A DNA stretch of 64,000 nucleotides from DAOTTY01 sp034437575 (GTDB lineage: Bacteria; Chloroflexota; Anaerolineae; Aggregatilineales; Phototrophicaceae), in contig DAOTTY010000289.1 of NCBI GenBank assembly GCA_034437575.1, positions 14,939-78,938 on the forward strand, read 5' to 3'. Of this stretch, positions 9,137 to 18,238 are shown piece after piece (within the stretch, counting starts at the first letter, position 1; each line of letters opens with the position of its first letter). A program made the position numbers and the translations under genes. The notes beneath the pieces were generated by a model. The model did no database searches, was not told the DNA's origin, and saw nothing but the letters and a program-made list of their open reading frames with translations.

Positions 9137-11603
9137 TGCCGTACAGCGCCCGGTAGATGCTGTAGTTGCGGTAGATGTTTTGTACGTAACCGCGTGTGCT
9201 GTCGATGGTGATCGTTGTGATGAACAGATCAGGGTCACCCCCCGAAAGCGCCAACCAATCGGCAGCGCGGCCCGGCCCGGCGTTGTAGGCGGCCAGGGCT
9301 GCCGGAACGTTACCGTCGAAGCGCTCAAGCTGTTCCTGTAAGTAGTAACCACCAAACTCCACTGCCGCATAGGGCCGAAACAGGTCGCTGTGCTGGTAGT
9401 CTTCCCAGGCGATTTGCCCCGCGATGTACTCCCCGGTGCTAGGGATCACCTGCATCAGCCCAATCTCACCGGCGGCGGCGGTGGCATTGCTGTTGAACAG
9501 GCTTTCCTGCCGGATGAGCGAAAACACCAGCAGCGGGTCTACATTACGCCGGCTGCCCATCTCCTGCACCACATCGCCATAGTAAGCCGGGTAACGCATC
9601 CGAGCGATGAACGGTGGCGCAGACAGTGTGGTGGCATTGGCTTGCAAAATCACGTTGGCTGCTGCGAAGATGGACGGATAGTAAGCGCCCAGCCCGCGCA
9701 GGTGAACGGCCAACTGATACGACGCCAACATATCGCCGTTGTCGCGTTTTTCGTTGATGATGTCGAAGAACTCGGTTTCAGCTTCGCCGTAGGCGGCCAA
9801 CTGCCACAACTCCTGGCCGCGTATTATACGTGGGTCAGCAGCTAATTCCGGGGACAGCGGCCACAGCGCCCCATCCTGGGTAATGCCGTACACCTGCCGC
9901 AGCCACGCCTCGGCCTCTACGATTTGCGCGGCTTCATCGAATTGCAGTCGAACGCCCGCAGGCTGCTGAAAGGCGTCTGTGCCGTTCACAATGTCCTGGG
10001 CACGGGCAGCAAAGTAGCTATCTGGCGCGGCGGTGGCTGCCGCCTGATATGCCTCACTAGCCCGCTGGGGGTTGTTTTGCGCCTGCGCGATTCGCCCCAA
10101 CCAGAAGTAGGCTGTTGCTTGATCTTCGCCTGTGGCAGAGATCGTCAGGCGGGCGTACATGCGCTCCGCAGTGGCGTAGCTGGCGTTGGCATAAGCGGTT
10201 GACGCGCCAATGAACAGGCCGCTGGTAGCCTGATCCGTGTTTGGGAAGGTGTCTGCGAGGCGCTCAAATATCTGCTGGGACTGTTCTGGCTGGTCATTGA
10301 CGCCATACAGGTAGCCTGCTCGCCACATCGCCTCTGCCGCTGTGGATTCCAGATAGGCGTAGTTATCAGCAATAGAAAGATACTGGGTAATGGCCTGCTC
10401 CCACTCGCCATCCATGAACAGCGTGCGCCCCTGTTCCAGCAGCGCGTCACCGAAGGCCGGGTCTTGCGGGTACTGCTCAATCACCGTTTGGAAAGCGACG
10501 TTAGCCGCGTTGCTGTTGCCGATGGCCCGGTAAGAGCGGCCCAATAGCAAGAACATCTCCCCCGGCACGTTGACCAGCGGCACCTCGGTGGTGTGGTCGT
10601 TAAACGCTTCGATGGCAACGGGATAGTCCTGGTTGTTATAGGCCACGCGCCCCCGCTCAAGGCTGCTCAGGTTGATTTCAGCTTCATCAAGCAGCAGCAT
10701 GGCTTCGTAAGCAAATGCGGTATCCGGGTAGTTGTTGAACACGGTTCGCATACGGGCCAGACCGAGTTCTGTCTGCCCGGCTTCGAGCAGCGTCTCAGCC
10801 GCACGGAACTCGATTTCGGCACGGTAGCCGGGGTTACGCGCTACCCCCAAGATGGCATCATATTGGGCAACGGCCTCGTTGGGCTGGTTACCGCCCCGGT
10901 AGATTTGCGCCAACCGTTCGCGCAGGGCCAGCAGCGGCACCAAACTCCGCTCGGATTGGACAGACAGGGTATAGTTTTGCAGGGCTTGTTCGCGCTGGCC
11001 GAGCGCGAGTTGGGCGTCTGCAATGCGCTCATAGGCGTAGCTATCCACGAGGCCGGGGCGCAGCGCCAAATACTGCTGGAAGTCGTTAATGGCTGTCTGC
11101 CAGTCTGCAATACCCAGGTAAGCGTCCCCGCGCAGGAAGTACGCCTGCGGGATGCGTTCGTCATCCGGGAAGTCGGTAATCAGCGTCGTTAGGGGGGGCA
11201 CCGCCTCCGCAAATAGCCCTTCCCGCACCGCAGACTGCCCCTGCCGGAACAGCGCTTCGGCGCGGCTGGCTGCGGGAACGCCGCCCCCCGCATTAACCAC
11301 CTCGCCATAGGTGCTGATGGCCAGTTCGTAGTAGCCGTTCAGGCGCAGGCGGTCACCCTGCCGGATGAGTTCATCTGGGGGGACGGTGGGCGTTGGCGGC
11401 AGGGTGGGTGTGGGCGTTGCCGGTACTGGCGGAGGGGCATCTGGCGTGAGTGTTTGCAGCAGCGCTTCCGACGCGATTTGGGTGCGTTCCGACGGTGGTG
11501 CGTCGGAGGTGACGATGATGACTTGCGGTTCAGGACGCGCCAGGGTGCAGGCAGACGCCAATACCCCGACGGACAGTAGCAGAACAATGTTTGTTATTTT
11601 CAT
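9129..11603 (-). CDS. lipoprotein with TPR repeats and C-terminal lytic transglycosylase (SLT) domain
   Basis: The 824-residue protein starts with a lipoprotein signal (MKITNIVLLLSVGVLASAC, lipobox Cys19), so it should be anchored outside the membrane. A Pro/Thr linker of about residues 40-65 follows (PATPTPTLPPTPT). Then come many TPR-like helical repeats over about residues 65-640 (LRLNGYYELAISTYGEVV is one). The C-terminus is a Slt70-type transglycosylase domain: catalytic Glu700 in IRQESLFNSNA, then GEIGLMQVIPSTG and AAYNAGPGRA. Such enzymes cleave peptidoglycan glycan strands, making 1,6-anhydro ends. The frame is open 12 residues upstream, but the signal peptide fixes the start at ATG 11603. 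It is last in a minus-strand gene run, 52 bases after the hypothetical gene. Confidence 0.92.
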   Translation of the reverse strand: MKITNIVLLLSVGVLASACTLARPEPQVIIVTSDAPPSERTQIASEALLQTLTPDAPPPVPATPTPTLPPTPTVPPDELIRQGDRLRLNGYYELAISTYGEVVNAGGGVPAASRAEALFRQGQSAVREGLFAEAVPPLTTLITDFPDDERIPQAYFLRGDAYLGIADWQTAINDFQQYLALRPGLVDSYAYERIADAQLALGQREQALQNYTLSVQSERSLVPLLALRERLAQIYRGGNQPNEAVAQYDAILGVARNPGYRAEIEFRAAETLLEAGQTELGLARMRTVFNNYPDTAFAYEAMLLLDEAEINLSSLERGRVAYNNQDYPVAIEAFNDHTTEVPLVNVPGEMFLLLGRSYRAIGNSNAANVAFQTVIEQYPQDPAFGDALLEQGRTLFMDGEWEQAITQYLSIADNYAYLESTAAEAMWRAGYLYGVNDQPEQSQQIFERLADTFPNTDQATSGLFIGASTAYANASYATAERMYARLTISATGEDQATAYFWLGRIAQAQNNPQRASEAYQAAATAAPDSYFAARAQDIVNGTDAFQQPAGVRLQFDEAAQIVEAEAWLRQVYGITQDGALWPLSPELAADPRIIRGQELWQLAAYGEAETEFFDIINEKRDNGDMLASYQLAVHLRGLGAYYPSIFAAANVILQANATTLSAPPFIARMRYPAYYGDVVQEMGSRRNVDPLLVFSLIRQESLFNSNATAAAGEIGLMQVIPSTGEYIAGQIAWEDYQHSDLFRPYAAVEFGGYYLQEQLERFDGNVPAALAAYNAGPGRAADWLALSGGDPDLFITTITIDSTRGYVQNIYRNYSIYRALYGTN

Positions 11604-11655
11604 GGCGGCATTATCCCCAACGGCAAGCGGGCGTGTCAATGACGGGCGACCTACG

Positions 11656-12138
11656 CTAGCCCGACGGCGGGATCAAATCACCACTCAGCCAAGGCATTCC
11701 GTAGCCGATAGCAAGGTGCCCGGCTTCGGCCAGCGCCTTGCCAAGCGAATCGGTGTTGTTGTACTGCCACCAGTGATCCGCTGATGGCAGGATAGCCACA
11801 CCGAAGTCGTTCACCACCAGTTTGGAAAGGGTGTGGCGGGCAAAATCCGGGTGCTGGCTGCGTTCCTGGGCGTTGTCTTTGTCTGTGCGAACAAGCGACA
11901 CGCGAAAGCGCGACGTGATGTTACCGGACCACTCCGAGGCGGGCAGGTACAGCAGTTGGAACTCGATGAAACCATACAGGCCGCCGTCCAGCGCTTTGCG
12001 GTAGCGGAACAAGCCGCCAAGCTGCTTGATGGGACGGTCTTCCAGGTGATAGCCCGCCGCATTGAACGCCTGCCCGGCGACGGTTATCAGCATCATACGA
12101 AACTGGTCGATAGCGGCTTTTCTGGCGTTGTCGTTCAT
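11656..12138 (-). CDS. hypothetical protein, translationally coupled to the exonuclease
   Basis: I do not recognise this 160-residue protein. It is soluble, mixed alpha/beta by appearance, and rich in aromatic residues (LYGFIEFQLLYLPASEWSG, ADHWWQYNN). No signal peptide, membrane segment, metal-binding pattern or known catalytic motif is visible. Its ATG overlaps the stop codon of the upstream exonuclease gene as ATGA (12135-12138), which argues that the gene is real and made together with the exonuclease. A role linked to that nuclease is possible but unsupported. Confidence 0.75.
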   Translation of the reverse strand: MNDNARKAAIDQFRMMLITVAGQAFNAAGYHLEDRPIKQLGGLFRYRKALDGGLYGFIEFQLLYLPASEWSGNITSRFRVSLVRTDKDNAQERSQHPDFARHTLSKLVVNDFGVAILPSADHWWQYNNTDSLGKALAEAGHLAIGYGMPWLSGDLIPPSG

Positions 12139-12719
12139 GGCTGGGTTTCACCCCAATACGCATTGAGAATGGAAATGCCCTCCTCCTTGATGAGCCTGGC
12201 CAGGATGCGGGCGGTGTTCCAGGCGTCATCGTGGCCCCGGTGGTGCCGCCCTTCGATTTCCATTTCCTCCTGGCGCAGCGCGGCCACCATGCCACGCCGC
12301 TTGCCCTTATTCCGCAGGTCAGCGTAGAGCTGCTTCAGGTTGAGGTGTTCATCAGTGAGCGGATAGGGCAGGTTGAACTCGCGGCTTTCCCAACGCAACA
12401 TGCGCCGGTCGTAGTCGCCCCAACTGGCCCACAGGTGGTGGCGACTGTTGTACTCGTCTTCCAAAATCCCGCACGCCTCTGTGAACGTCATGCCGTCTGC
12501 GACCATTTCCGGCGTGATGGAGGTCAGGCTGGTACAAAATTCACTGACTTTAGAGCGCGTCGGCTTAATCAGCAGGCTGCGCTTGCGGTCTGGCGTGAGG
12601 GTGGCCATATCCAGCGTGCAAAGGCCAACTTCGATGATTTCGCTTTGCTCACCCGGCGGCGGCTTTTTGACCCAACAGGTCGCCTCCAAATCAATGACGA
12701 TGATGTAGTCGTGCTTCAA
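12135..12719 (-). CDS. DEDDh 3'-5' exonuclease (ERI-1/KapD-like)
   Basis: The 194-residue protein has the three Exo motifs of the DEDDh superfamily. Exo I is VIDLEATCW with Asp10 and Glu12. Exo II is in the WASWGDYDRRML segment. Exo III is GHDDAWNTARI, supplying His and Asp. The DLEATCW form and the SLTSIT segment resemble the ERI-1/3'hExo and KapD subgroup, which trims RNA or DNA 3' ends with two metal ions. The substrate cannot be told from sequence. It starts three bases after the stop of the YyaL-like gene and overlaps the next gene by four bases, so all three are probably on one transcript. Confidence 0.88.
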   Translation of the reverse strand: MKHDYIIVIDLEATCWVKKPPPGEQSEIIEVGLCTLDMATLTPDRKRSLLIKPTRSKVSEFCTSLTSITPEMVADGMTFTEACGILEDEYNSRHHLWASWGDYDRRMLRWESREFNLPYPLTDEHLNLKQLYADLRNKGKRRGMVAALRQEEMEIEGRHHRGHDDAWNTARILARLIKEEGISILNAYWGETQP

Positions 12720-12722
12720 GGC

Positions 12723-14774
12723 TTACCCTTCCGTTTCGAGCAAGTTGCGAACGTCCTCAGGGGCGGTGGCGGGCATTTTGCAGGCGAAGTTCTCGCACAC
12801 GTATACCGTTGGCTGGTCGCCGCGCATCACGCGGTAGCTCAGCAGCGGGATAGTAGATTCGCCGTCCACGTTGGCGGGGGCGAGCGCGGTAATCACGTTG
12901 GGGCGGTACGGCTTGCGAATGATGTTGAGCAGTTCGGTGGTGGCCGCTGCGCCGGGTTCGCCCACCACTGCAACTTCCTTCATGCCGCTGATGAGCATAT
13001 CTGCTGTGTTGAGCGCTTCGGCAAACGCCAGCGGGTACTGCTGCATCGCGCTGACGAGCGTCCGCAGCACAGTGCGGGCCGCGTCTTCGTAGCGGTGGTC
13101 ACCTGTGTAGGCACTCAGGCGCACGCACTGCCTGGCAAACATCGTGTTGCCAGACGGCACGGCGTTGTCTTGCAGGTTGCGCGGGCGCACTACCAGTGCC
13201 TCGTGGTCGTCGCTTGTATCGTAGAAGCCCGCGCCGTCGTCTGCGGCGAAGCGCTCCAGGGCGATGTCGGCCAGTCGGCGGGCCTCGGTGAAGTAGCGCT
13301 CGGTGAACGTGGTTTGATAGAGTTCCAGCAACCCGTCAATGACGTTGGCGTAGTCTTCCAGGTAGGCGTTGAGCTTGGCCTCAGCGCCCTTTGCCGTGCG
13401 ATAGAGCCGCCCGTCGTCGTTGGTCATGGTGGTTAGCAGGTACGCCGCGCAGCGCTCTGCCGCCTGACGGTAGTCGTCACGGTTCAAGATGCGGGCGGCT
13501 TCGGCAAGGCTGGCCAGCATCATACCATTCCAGCTTGCCAGGATTTTATCGTCCAGCCCTGGTGCAATCCGCTGGCTGCGGTGGGTGTACAGCTTGCCCT
13601 TGATGCGCTCAAGCGCGGCGTGCAGGTCATCCACTGATAGGCCCAGGCGCTCGGCAATCATAATGTCGTCGTTGGGCACATACAGGATGTTTTTGCCCTC
13701 GAAGTTGCCGCCCTGCGTCACACCGTAGTATTCGATAGCAATTGGCGCGTCATCGCCCAACACTTGCTCGATTTCTGCCTGTGACCACACGAAAAACTTA
13801 CCCTCTTCGCCTTCGCTGTCGGCGTCGGTCGCGCTGTAGAAGCCGCCTTCGGGGGCGGTCATCTCCCGCAGGATGTAATCGTAGGTTTCCGTTGCGATTC
13901 GCTTGTAGAACTCACTGCCGGTGACCTGCCATGCGTGCAGGTAAACCCGGCTGAGTTGGGCGTTGTCGTAGAGCATCTTCTCGAAGTGGGGCACCAGCCA
14001 CAGGTTATCCACGCTATAGCGGGCAAAGCCGCCGCCAATCTGGTCATACATGCCGCCACATGCCATCTTCGTCAGGGTGAGGTTGGCCACGTTGAGCAGG
14101 TCTGTGTTGCCGCTGCGTTGGTACGAGCGGAGCAGGAATTCTAGCGTCATGGGCTGCGGGAACTTGGGCGCAGGGCTAAACCCGCCATGACGACGGTCTG
14201 CGTTGTCCCGGAGGCCATCGGCGGCGGCGTCCAGCAGGTCGGGGTTAAGTTGCTCGTCTGCGCCGCCAATGCCGAGAATGTCCCGGTTGAGGATTTCCGT
14301 CAGTTTGCCAGCGGATTCGTCCACTTCATCGCGGCGGTTGGTGTAAGCATCATGCACACCCCGCAAAATCTGCGTGAAGGACGGCATCCCTGGGCGCGGC
14401 TCTTTTGGGTAGTACGTGCCCCCATAGAAGGGCTGGCCATTTGGCGTGAGGAAAACCGTCATAGGCCAACCACCGTGCCGCGTCATGGCTTGCACAGCCT
14501 GCATGTAGATGTCGTCTACGTCGGGGCGCTCTTCGCGGTCTACTTTTATGTTTATATATAGTGTATTCATGATTTCCGCTGTAGCTTCGTCCTCGAAGCT
14601 CTCGTGGGCCATCACATGGCACCAGTGGCACGCGCTGTACCCCACACTCAGCAGGATGGGCTTGTCTTCAGTTTTGGCAGTTTCAAACGCTTCACTGCCC
14701 CAGGGGTACCAATCGACGGGGTTGTCTTTATGTTGGAGCAGGTAAGGGCTGGTTTCGTGTTGCAGGCGGTTCAT
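12723..14774 (-). CDS. thioredoxin-fold DUF255 protein (YyaL/SSP411 family)
   Basis: The 683-residue protein begins MNRLQHETSPYLLQHKDNPV, the signature of the YyaL/SSP411 family. The N-terminal thioredoxin-like domain carries Cys49-His-Trp-Cys52 (SACHWCHVMAHESFED). The rest resembles an alpha/alpha toroid of the N-acylglucosamine epimerase or cellobiose epimerase type (GGFARYSVDNLWLVPHFEKM, ILASWNGMM). The biochemical role of this family is not settled. The frame stays open 63 residues upstream, but ATG 14774 has AAGGA six bases before it and is where homologues start. It leads a tight run with the exonuclease and the hypothetical protein. Confidence 0.9.
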   Translation of the reverse strand: MNRLQHETSPYLLQHKDNPVDWYPWGSEAFETAKTEDKPILLSVGYSACHWCHVMAHESFEDEATAEIMNTLYINIKVDREERPDVDDIYMQAVQAMTRHGGWPMTVFLTPNGQPFYGGTYYPKEPRPGMPSFTQILRGVHDAYTNRRDEVDESAGKLTEILNRDILGIGGADEQLNPDLLDAAADGLRDNADRRHGGFSPAPKFPQPMTLEFLLRSYQRSGNTDLLNVANLTLTKMACGGMYDQIGGGFARYSVDNLWLVPHFEKMLYDNAQLSRVYLHAWQVTGSEFYKRIATETYDYILREMTAPEGGFYSATDADSEGEEGKFFVWSQAEIEQVLGDDAPIAIEYYGVTQGGNFEGKNILYVPNDDIMIAERLGLSVDDLHAALERIKGKLYTHRSQRIAPGLDDKILASWNGMMLASLAEAARILNRDDYRQAAERCAAYLLTTMTNDDGRLYRTAKGAEAKLNAYLEDYANVIDGLLELYQTTFTERYFTEARRLADIALERFAADDGAGFYDTSDDHEALVVRPRNLQDNAVPSGNTMFARQCVRLSAYTGDHRYEDAARTVLRTLVSAMQQYPLAFAEALNTADMLISGMKEVAVVGEPGAAATTELLNIIRKPYRPNVITALAPANVDGESTIPLLSYRVMRGDQPTVYVCENFACKMPATAPEDVRNLLETEG

Positions 14775-14892
14775 GAGGTCCTTCCGGGGTAGTTGGTGCC
14801 TGTACGGGCAAATCACCCCTACCTTACCCGCTGCGGGTTGCCAGACAAATAGCCAGCCTGCACACGACGTGAGACGACAATGAGAAGTTGCT

Positions 14893-15507
14893 TCACCAAC
14901 CGCTGAGGATAGACCCGCTGCTGTCGCTACTTTCATCTGTGGCCGTGGGGTACCAAAACGCATTTAGCCAGTCAAACAGCTTTTTACTGGCTTCGGGGGT
15001 CATTCGCACGGCGGCCTCAAAGTTATTCGGGGAAAAGGCCAACAGGCTGATGTAGTAACGGTGCGGCACGCAAATCACATAGTCTTTGGCCCAGCGCGAC
15101 TGCCCCCACAAAAACACGATGTTTTCTACACGGGTTTCGATATTTTCCAGCCAGGCTCGCCGGTCTAAATCACTCAGTTCGTTCAGATGAAACCGCAGCG
15201 ACAGCATCGACCCATAGGTAAACGAAAACTGCATTTCGTGGGTCACTGTGCTAACGTCCACAATCAGGCTGTTCGACCCATCTTGCGTGGCCAGGGTGGC
15301 GACGCCGTGTTCACCATTACGATACAAATCGCGGAATCGAATCACTGACATCAGCGGCATACTGGGGAAGCGCTTGACCAGTTCCGCATTGAGGTCGATT
15401 TGCTCTTTGAAGAAGGGTTGCAATGTGAGTGGAACCTGTTGGAGCGTGGGATTGAATTCGGGTTGTGTGCCTGGGGCCTTGCTGCTGTTGCTGCGTTGTC
15501 TTGCCAT
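14893..15507 (-). CDS. hypothetical protein
   Basis: I do not recognise this 204-residue protein. It begins with a polar, probably disordered stretch (MARQRSNSSKAPGTQPEFNP). A folded part with alternating strands and helices follows (SVIRFRDLYRNGEHGVATL, MQFSFTYGSMLSLRFHL, VENIVFLWGQSRWAKDYVIC). It ends in a Ser-rich tail (ATDESSDSSGSILSGW). There are no membrane segments or catalytic motifs. The start at 15507 is chosen over 15534 because the extra nine residues look like leader sequence; this is uncertain. It is transcribed divergently from ftsH and lies 118 bases upstream of the YyaL-like gene. Confidence 0.7.
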   Translation of the reverse strand: MARQRSNSSKAPGTQPEFNPTLQQVPLTLQPFFKEQIDLNAELVKRFPSMPLMSVIRFRDLYRNGEHGVATLATQDGSNSLIVDVSTVTHEMQFSFTYGSMLSLRFHLNELSDLDRRAWLENIETRVENIVFLWGQSRWAKDYVICVPHRYYISLLAFSPNNFEAAVRMTPEASKKLFDWLNAFWYPTATDESSDSSGSILSGW

Positions 15508-15652
15508 GAGTATCGCTCCGCTAAAGTTCCACAACGTGTCTTAAAAGCTGTGCTTGGGACTATTCTAGCGGATTCTGGCGAGATTGGGGGAAATGATGAA
15601 CTGGCATTTATAGACATTTCTAACTGACCGCGCCGCTGTAGGGCCGTTGTAC

Positions 15653-15683
15653 TTCTCAAATTCTAACGTGGTTGGGCTACAAT
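15653..15683 (+). promoter_or_regulatory. possible ftsH promoter
   Basis: TACAAT at 15678-15683 lies about 40 bases before the ftsH start, with a TTCTCA-like -35 (15653-15658) at a 19-base spacing. Weak by consensus but well placed. Confidence 0.3.
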
Positions 15684-15722
15684 GCGGTTTACTAACATTA
15701 CTAATGCTATCGAGTGAGGATA

Positions 15723-17804
15723 ATGCAATTCCCACCCCGCAATAACAACAAAGACAACAAGCCAAACCAGAGCGGCAGCGATGGTAACGGTAGCAACAAG
15801 CCACCCCAACGCCCTAATTTTGAACTGCCGCGCTGGGCGTGGTTCGTTATTTTCGGTGTGCTGCTTTCCTATCTGTTTGTGAACCTTTCTAGCGGCAACC
15901 GGCTGCTGGGCACTGAGCCAATCGACATGCTCTACTCCGACTTTTTGCAGCAGGTTGAAACGGGTAATGTCGCTGAGGTTATCATTCAGGAAAATATCGC
16001 CGAGGGTGAATTCAACCGAGAAGTCACTTACCCGCAAAACCCTGGGGAGGGTGAATCTCAGCGGACGAGCGACCAGTTCATCACAACAATCCCGCCCCAG
16101 GAAGACTCCCGCCTGCTTAATCTACTGAACGACAACGGCGTGGCTGTGGGTGCCCAGCAGACGAACATCAACCCATTGCTGCTGTTTTTGGTTCAGTGGG
16201 CACCGTTTATCCTGATTATCGGCTTCATATTCTGGATGGGCCGCCGCGCTCAGCGCCAGGCCACGTCGGGTATTTTCGGCTTTGGCCAATCGCAGGCACG
16301 CGAGTACAAATCGGACTTCCCGCAGGTGTCGTTTGACGAGGTGGCTGGCCAGGATGCGGCAAAGAGTGAACTTGAGGAGGTCGTGGACTTCCTCAAGGAG
16401 CCGGACAAGTACATTTCGTTGGGTGCCCGCATCCCGCGTGGTGTGCTGCTAATTGGCCCTCCCGGTACGGGTAAGACGCTGCTGGCCCGTGCAGTGGCTG
16501 GTGAAGCGAATGTGGCGTTCTTCAGCCTGTCAGCGTCCGAGTTCGTAGAGATGTTCGTGGGTGTAGGTGCGTCCCGTGTGCGTGACCTGTTCAAGAAGGC
16601 GAAGGACAGTGCCCCGGCAATTGTGTTCATTGACGAAATTGACGCGGTAGGCCGCCAGCGTGGCGCTGGCCTGGGTGGAGGTAACGACGAGCGTGAACAG
16701 ACGCTCAACCAGATGCTTGCGGAGATGGACGGTTTCGACCAGACGGAAAGCGTAATCGTTATGGCGGCGACTAACCGCCCCGACGTGCTGGACCCGGCCC
16801 TGCTGCGTCCTGGTCGCTTTGACCGCCAGGTGACAGTGGGTATGCCCGACCGTACCGGGCGTGAGGCCATCCTGAAGATTCACACACGCGGCAAGCCGCT
16901 GGCCGAAGATATTGATCTGGCCGCGCTGTCGAAAGCCACCATTGGCTTCAGCGGTGCGGACTTATCAAACCTGGCGAATGAGGCCGCATTGACAGCAGCG
17001 CGTAAGAACCACAAGCGCATTAGCCGCCGTGACTTCTCCGATGCGTTTGACCGCATTGTGCTGGGGACAGAAAGCCCGCCGCTTTCCAACGAGCAGGAGC
17101 GTAAGGTGGTTGCCTATCATGAGGCTGGTCATGCCATTGCTGCCGCCCTCACCCCTGGTGCTGACCCCGTGCTGAAGGTGACGATTGTGCCGCGTGGTCA
17201 GGCGTTGGGTGTAACGGCAACCCTGCCAAACGATGAAAAGCGCAACTACTCCCGCGAGTATTTGCAATCCCGTATGATTATGATGCTGGGTGGCCGCGCT
17301 GCTGAGGAAGTAACGTTCAATGAGGTAACGACAGGTGCTTCTGATGACTTGCGCCGTGTGACTGACCTGGCACGCCGCATGGTGACGCAGTTTGGCATGA
17401 GTGAGCGCGTGGGGCAGTTGAACTTTGGCGACAACGAGCAGCAGCCGTTCCTGGGGTACTCGCTGTCACAAAACCGCAACTACAGTGAGCAAACGGCCTA
17501 TATTATTGACCAGGAAGTGCGTGCCATCATAGATAATATGTACGAGCGCACGGTAACGCTCATTCAGAACAACCGTGATAAGCTGGAAGCGCTCGCCAAC
17601 GAGCTGCTGACGAGCGAGGTTGTTGACCAGTACCGCGTTTTGGAGTTACTGGGCCTGGATCGTACCAGTTCCAATGCAGACTACATTCTGGATCAGAGTG
17701 ATAACCACAAGCAGGACGAAATGGGTGAAATGGGCCAGCTTGTAGGCATGGAAAAGGACACCAACGACGATCAAGACGACGAGGGCGAGTCCGAAGACAG
17801 CTAA
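15723..17804 (+). CDS. ftsH: ATP-dependent zinc metalloprotease FtsH
   Basis: This membrane-anchored AAA+ protease degrades misfolded membrane proteins and short-lived regulators. Two membrane segments are visible (about residues 37-57, WFVIFGVLLSYLFV, and 150-172, FLVQWAPFILIIGFIFWM) around an external domain. The AAA+ module has Walker A GPPGTGKT near 245, Walker B IVFIDEID near 300 and the second-region-of-homology Arg segment (RPGRFDRQV). The zinc site is HEAGH at 466-470, with the third ligand in the TTGASDD segment. The C-terminus is an acidic tail (NDDQDDEGESEDS). ATG 15723 and GTG 15714 are both possible; GAGGA at 15716-15720 is too near the ATG for comfort, so the exact start is uncertain. 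A strong terminator follows at 17833. Confidence 0.96.
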   Translation: MQFPPRNNNKDNKPNQSGSDGNGSNKPPQRPNFELPRWAWFVIFGVLLSYLFVNLSSGNRLLGTEPIDMLYSDFLQQVETGNVAEVIIQENIAEGEFNREVTYPQNPGEGESQRTSDQFITTIPPQEDSRLLNLLNDNGVAVGAQQTNINPLLLFLVQWAPFILIIGFIFWMGRRAQRQATSGIFGFGQSQAREYKSDFPQVSFDEVAGQDAAKSELEEVVDFLKEPDKYISLGARIPRGVLLIGPPGTGKTLLARAVAGEANVAFFSLSASEFVEMFVGVGASRVRDLFKKAKDSAPAIVFIDEIDAVGRQRGAGLGGGNDEREQTLNQMLAEMDGFDQTESVIVMAATNRPDVLDPALLRPGRFDRQVTVGMPDRTGREAILKIHTRGKPLAEDIDLAALSKATIGFSGADLSNLANEAALTAARKNHKRISRRDFSDAFDRIVLGTESPPLSNEQERKVVAYHEAGHAIAAALTPGADPVLKVTIVPRGQALGVTATLPNDEKRNYSREYLQSRMIMMLGGRAAEEVTFNEVTTGASDDLRRVTDLARRMVTQFGMSERVGQLNFGDNEQQPFLGYSLSQNRNYSEQTAYIIDQEVRAIIDNMYERTVTLIQNNRDKLEALANELLTSEVVDQYRVLELLGLDRTSSNADYILDQSDNHKQDEMGEMGQLVGMEKDTNDDQDDEGESEDS

Positions 17805-17832
17805 TTGGCTGCCCATGCAACGCACAACACAG

Positions 17833-17863
17833 GGTCGGTTGCCAAACCGACCTTTTTCTTTCA
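17833..17863 (+). terminator. Rho-independent terminator after ftsH
   Basis: A perfect 8-bp stem GGTCGGTT/AACCGACC (17833-17840 and 17845-17852) with a four-base loop is followed by TTTTTCTTTC. The 434-base gap up to 18238 has no gene; it holds this terminator, a hairpin-rich repeat (17943-18119) and a probable promoter. Confidence 0.85.
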
Positions 17864-17942
17864 ATGAACATATGCCCCGCATACAGTTTGCTGACGTACC
17901 CGCTATACACTGTATGTGACGAAAATGGGTCATGTCATTGCC

Positions 17943-18119
17943 AGGGCTGTTGAAAAGTCAAATTTTCACATCGCGGGGACGCTGTCCCCGCACCCCGGCA
18001 AAGGGTTGGCACCCTTTGAACCCGTGTTTTTGGACGCAAAGCGTCCGAAAAGGTAAGTTTTTGGTCACTTTTTCAAAAAGTGACGGGTTTGGCCAGCGCC
18101 CAATGATTAGCCCTGCATG
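17943..18119 (+). repeat. structured dispersed repeat, copy 1 (MITE-like, right end missing)
   Basis: This stretch matches 63658-63849 over almost its whole length, with scattered changes. It contains four consecutive hairpins: GCGGGGAC/GTCCCCGC (17973-17991), CAAAGGGT/ACCCTTTG (17999-18018), GGACGC/GCGTCC (18032-18046) and GTCACTTTT/AAAAGTGAC (18064-18084). Stems are kept between copies while loops differ. The left end AGGGCT matches copy 2, but similarity stops after GCATG and the right terminal inverted repeat of copy 2 is absent. It lies between the ftsH terminator and the clp promoter. Strand is arbitrary. Confidence 0.8.
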
Positions 18120-18132
18120 TCATCGCTGTAAA

Positions 18133-18162
18133 TTGGTGAAATGCGACAACCTCAGCTACAAT
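18133..18162 (+). promoter_or_regulatory. possible promoter of the first Clp ATPase gene
   Basis: TACAAT (18157-18162) lies 18 bases after TTGGTG (18133-18138), about 76 bases before the start codon and just beyond the end of the repeat. No CIRCE-type inverted repeat was seen nearby. Confidence 0.4.
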
Positions 18163-18238
18163 AGATAACCCATCCAAAAGTTCAAATTGCTCGTCAAATG
18201 CTACGGGCATTACGAAACGAGTCGTGAAGGACTAACCC

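Noticed and set aside
12231..13436. 401-residue open frame on the plus strand
   Set aside because: It lies fully opposite the exonuclease and YyaL-like genes, whose motifs are clear, and its translation has no recognisable domain and a shadow-like composition rich in Val, Ala and Arg.
17932..18168. 78-residue frame across the repeat
   Set aside because: It is made almost entirely of the hairpin repeat, and the frame is not kept in the second copy.
18121..18238. Search for a CIRCE heat-shock operator before the first clp gene
   Set aside because: No TTAGCACTC/GAGTGCTAA inverted repeat is present here or before clpC.
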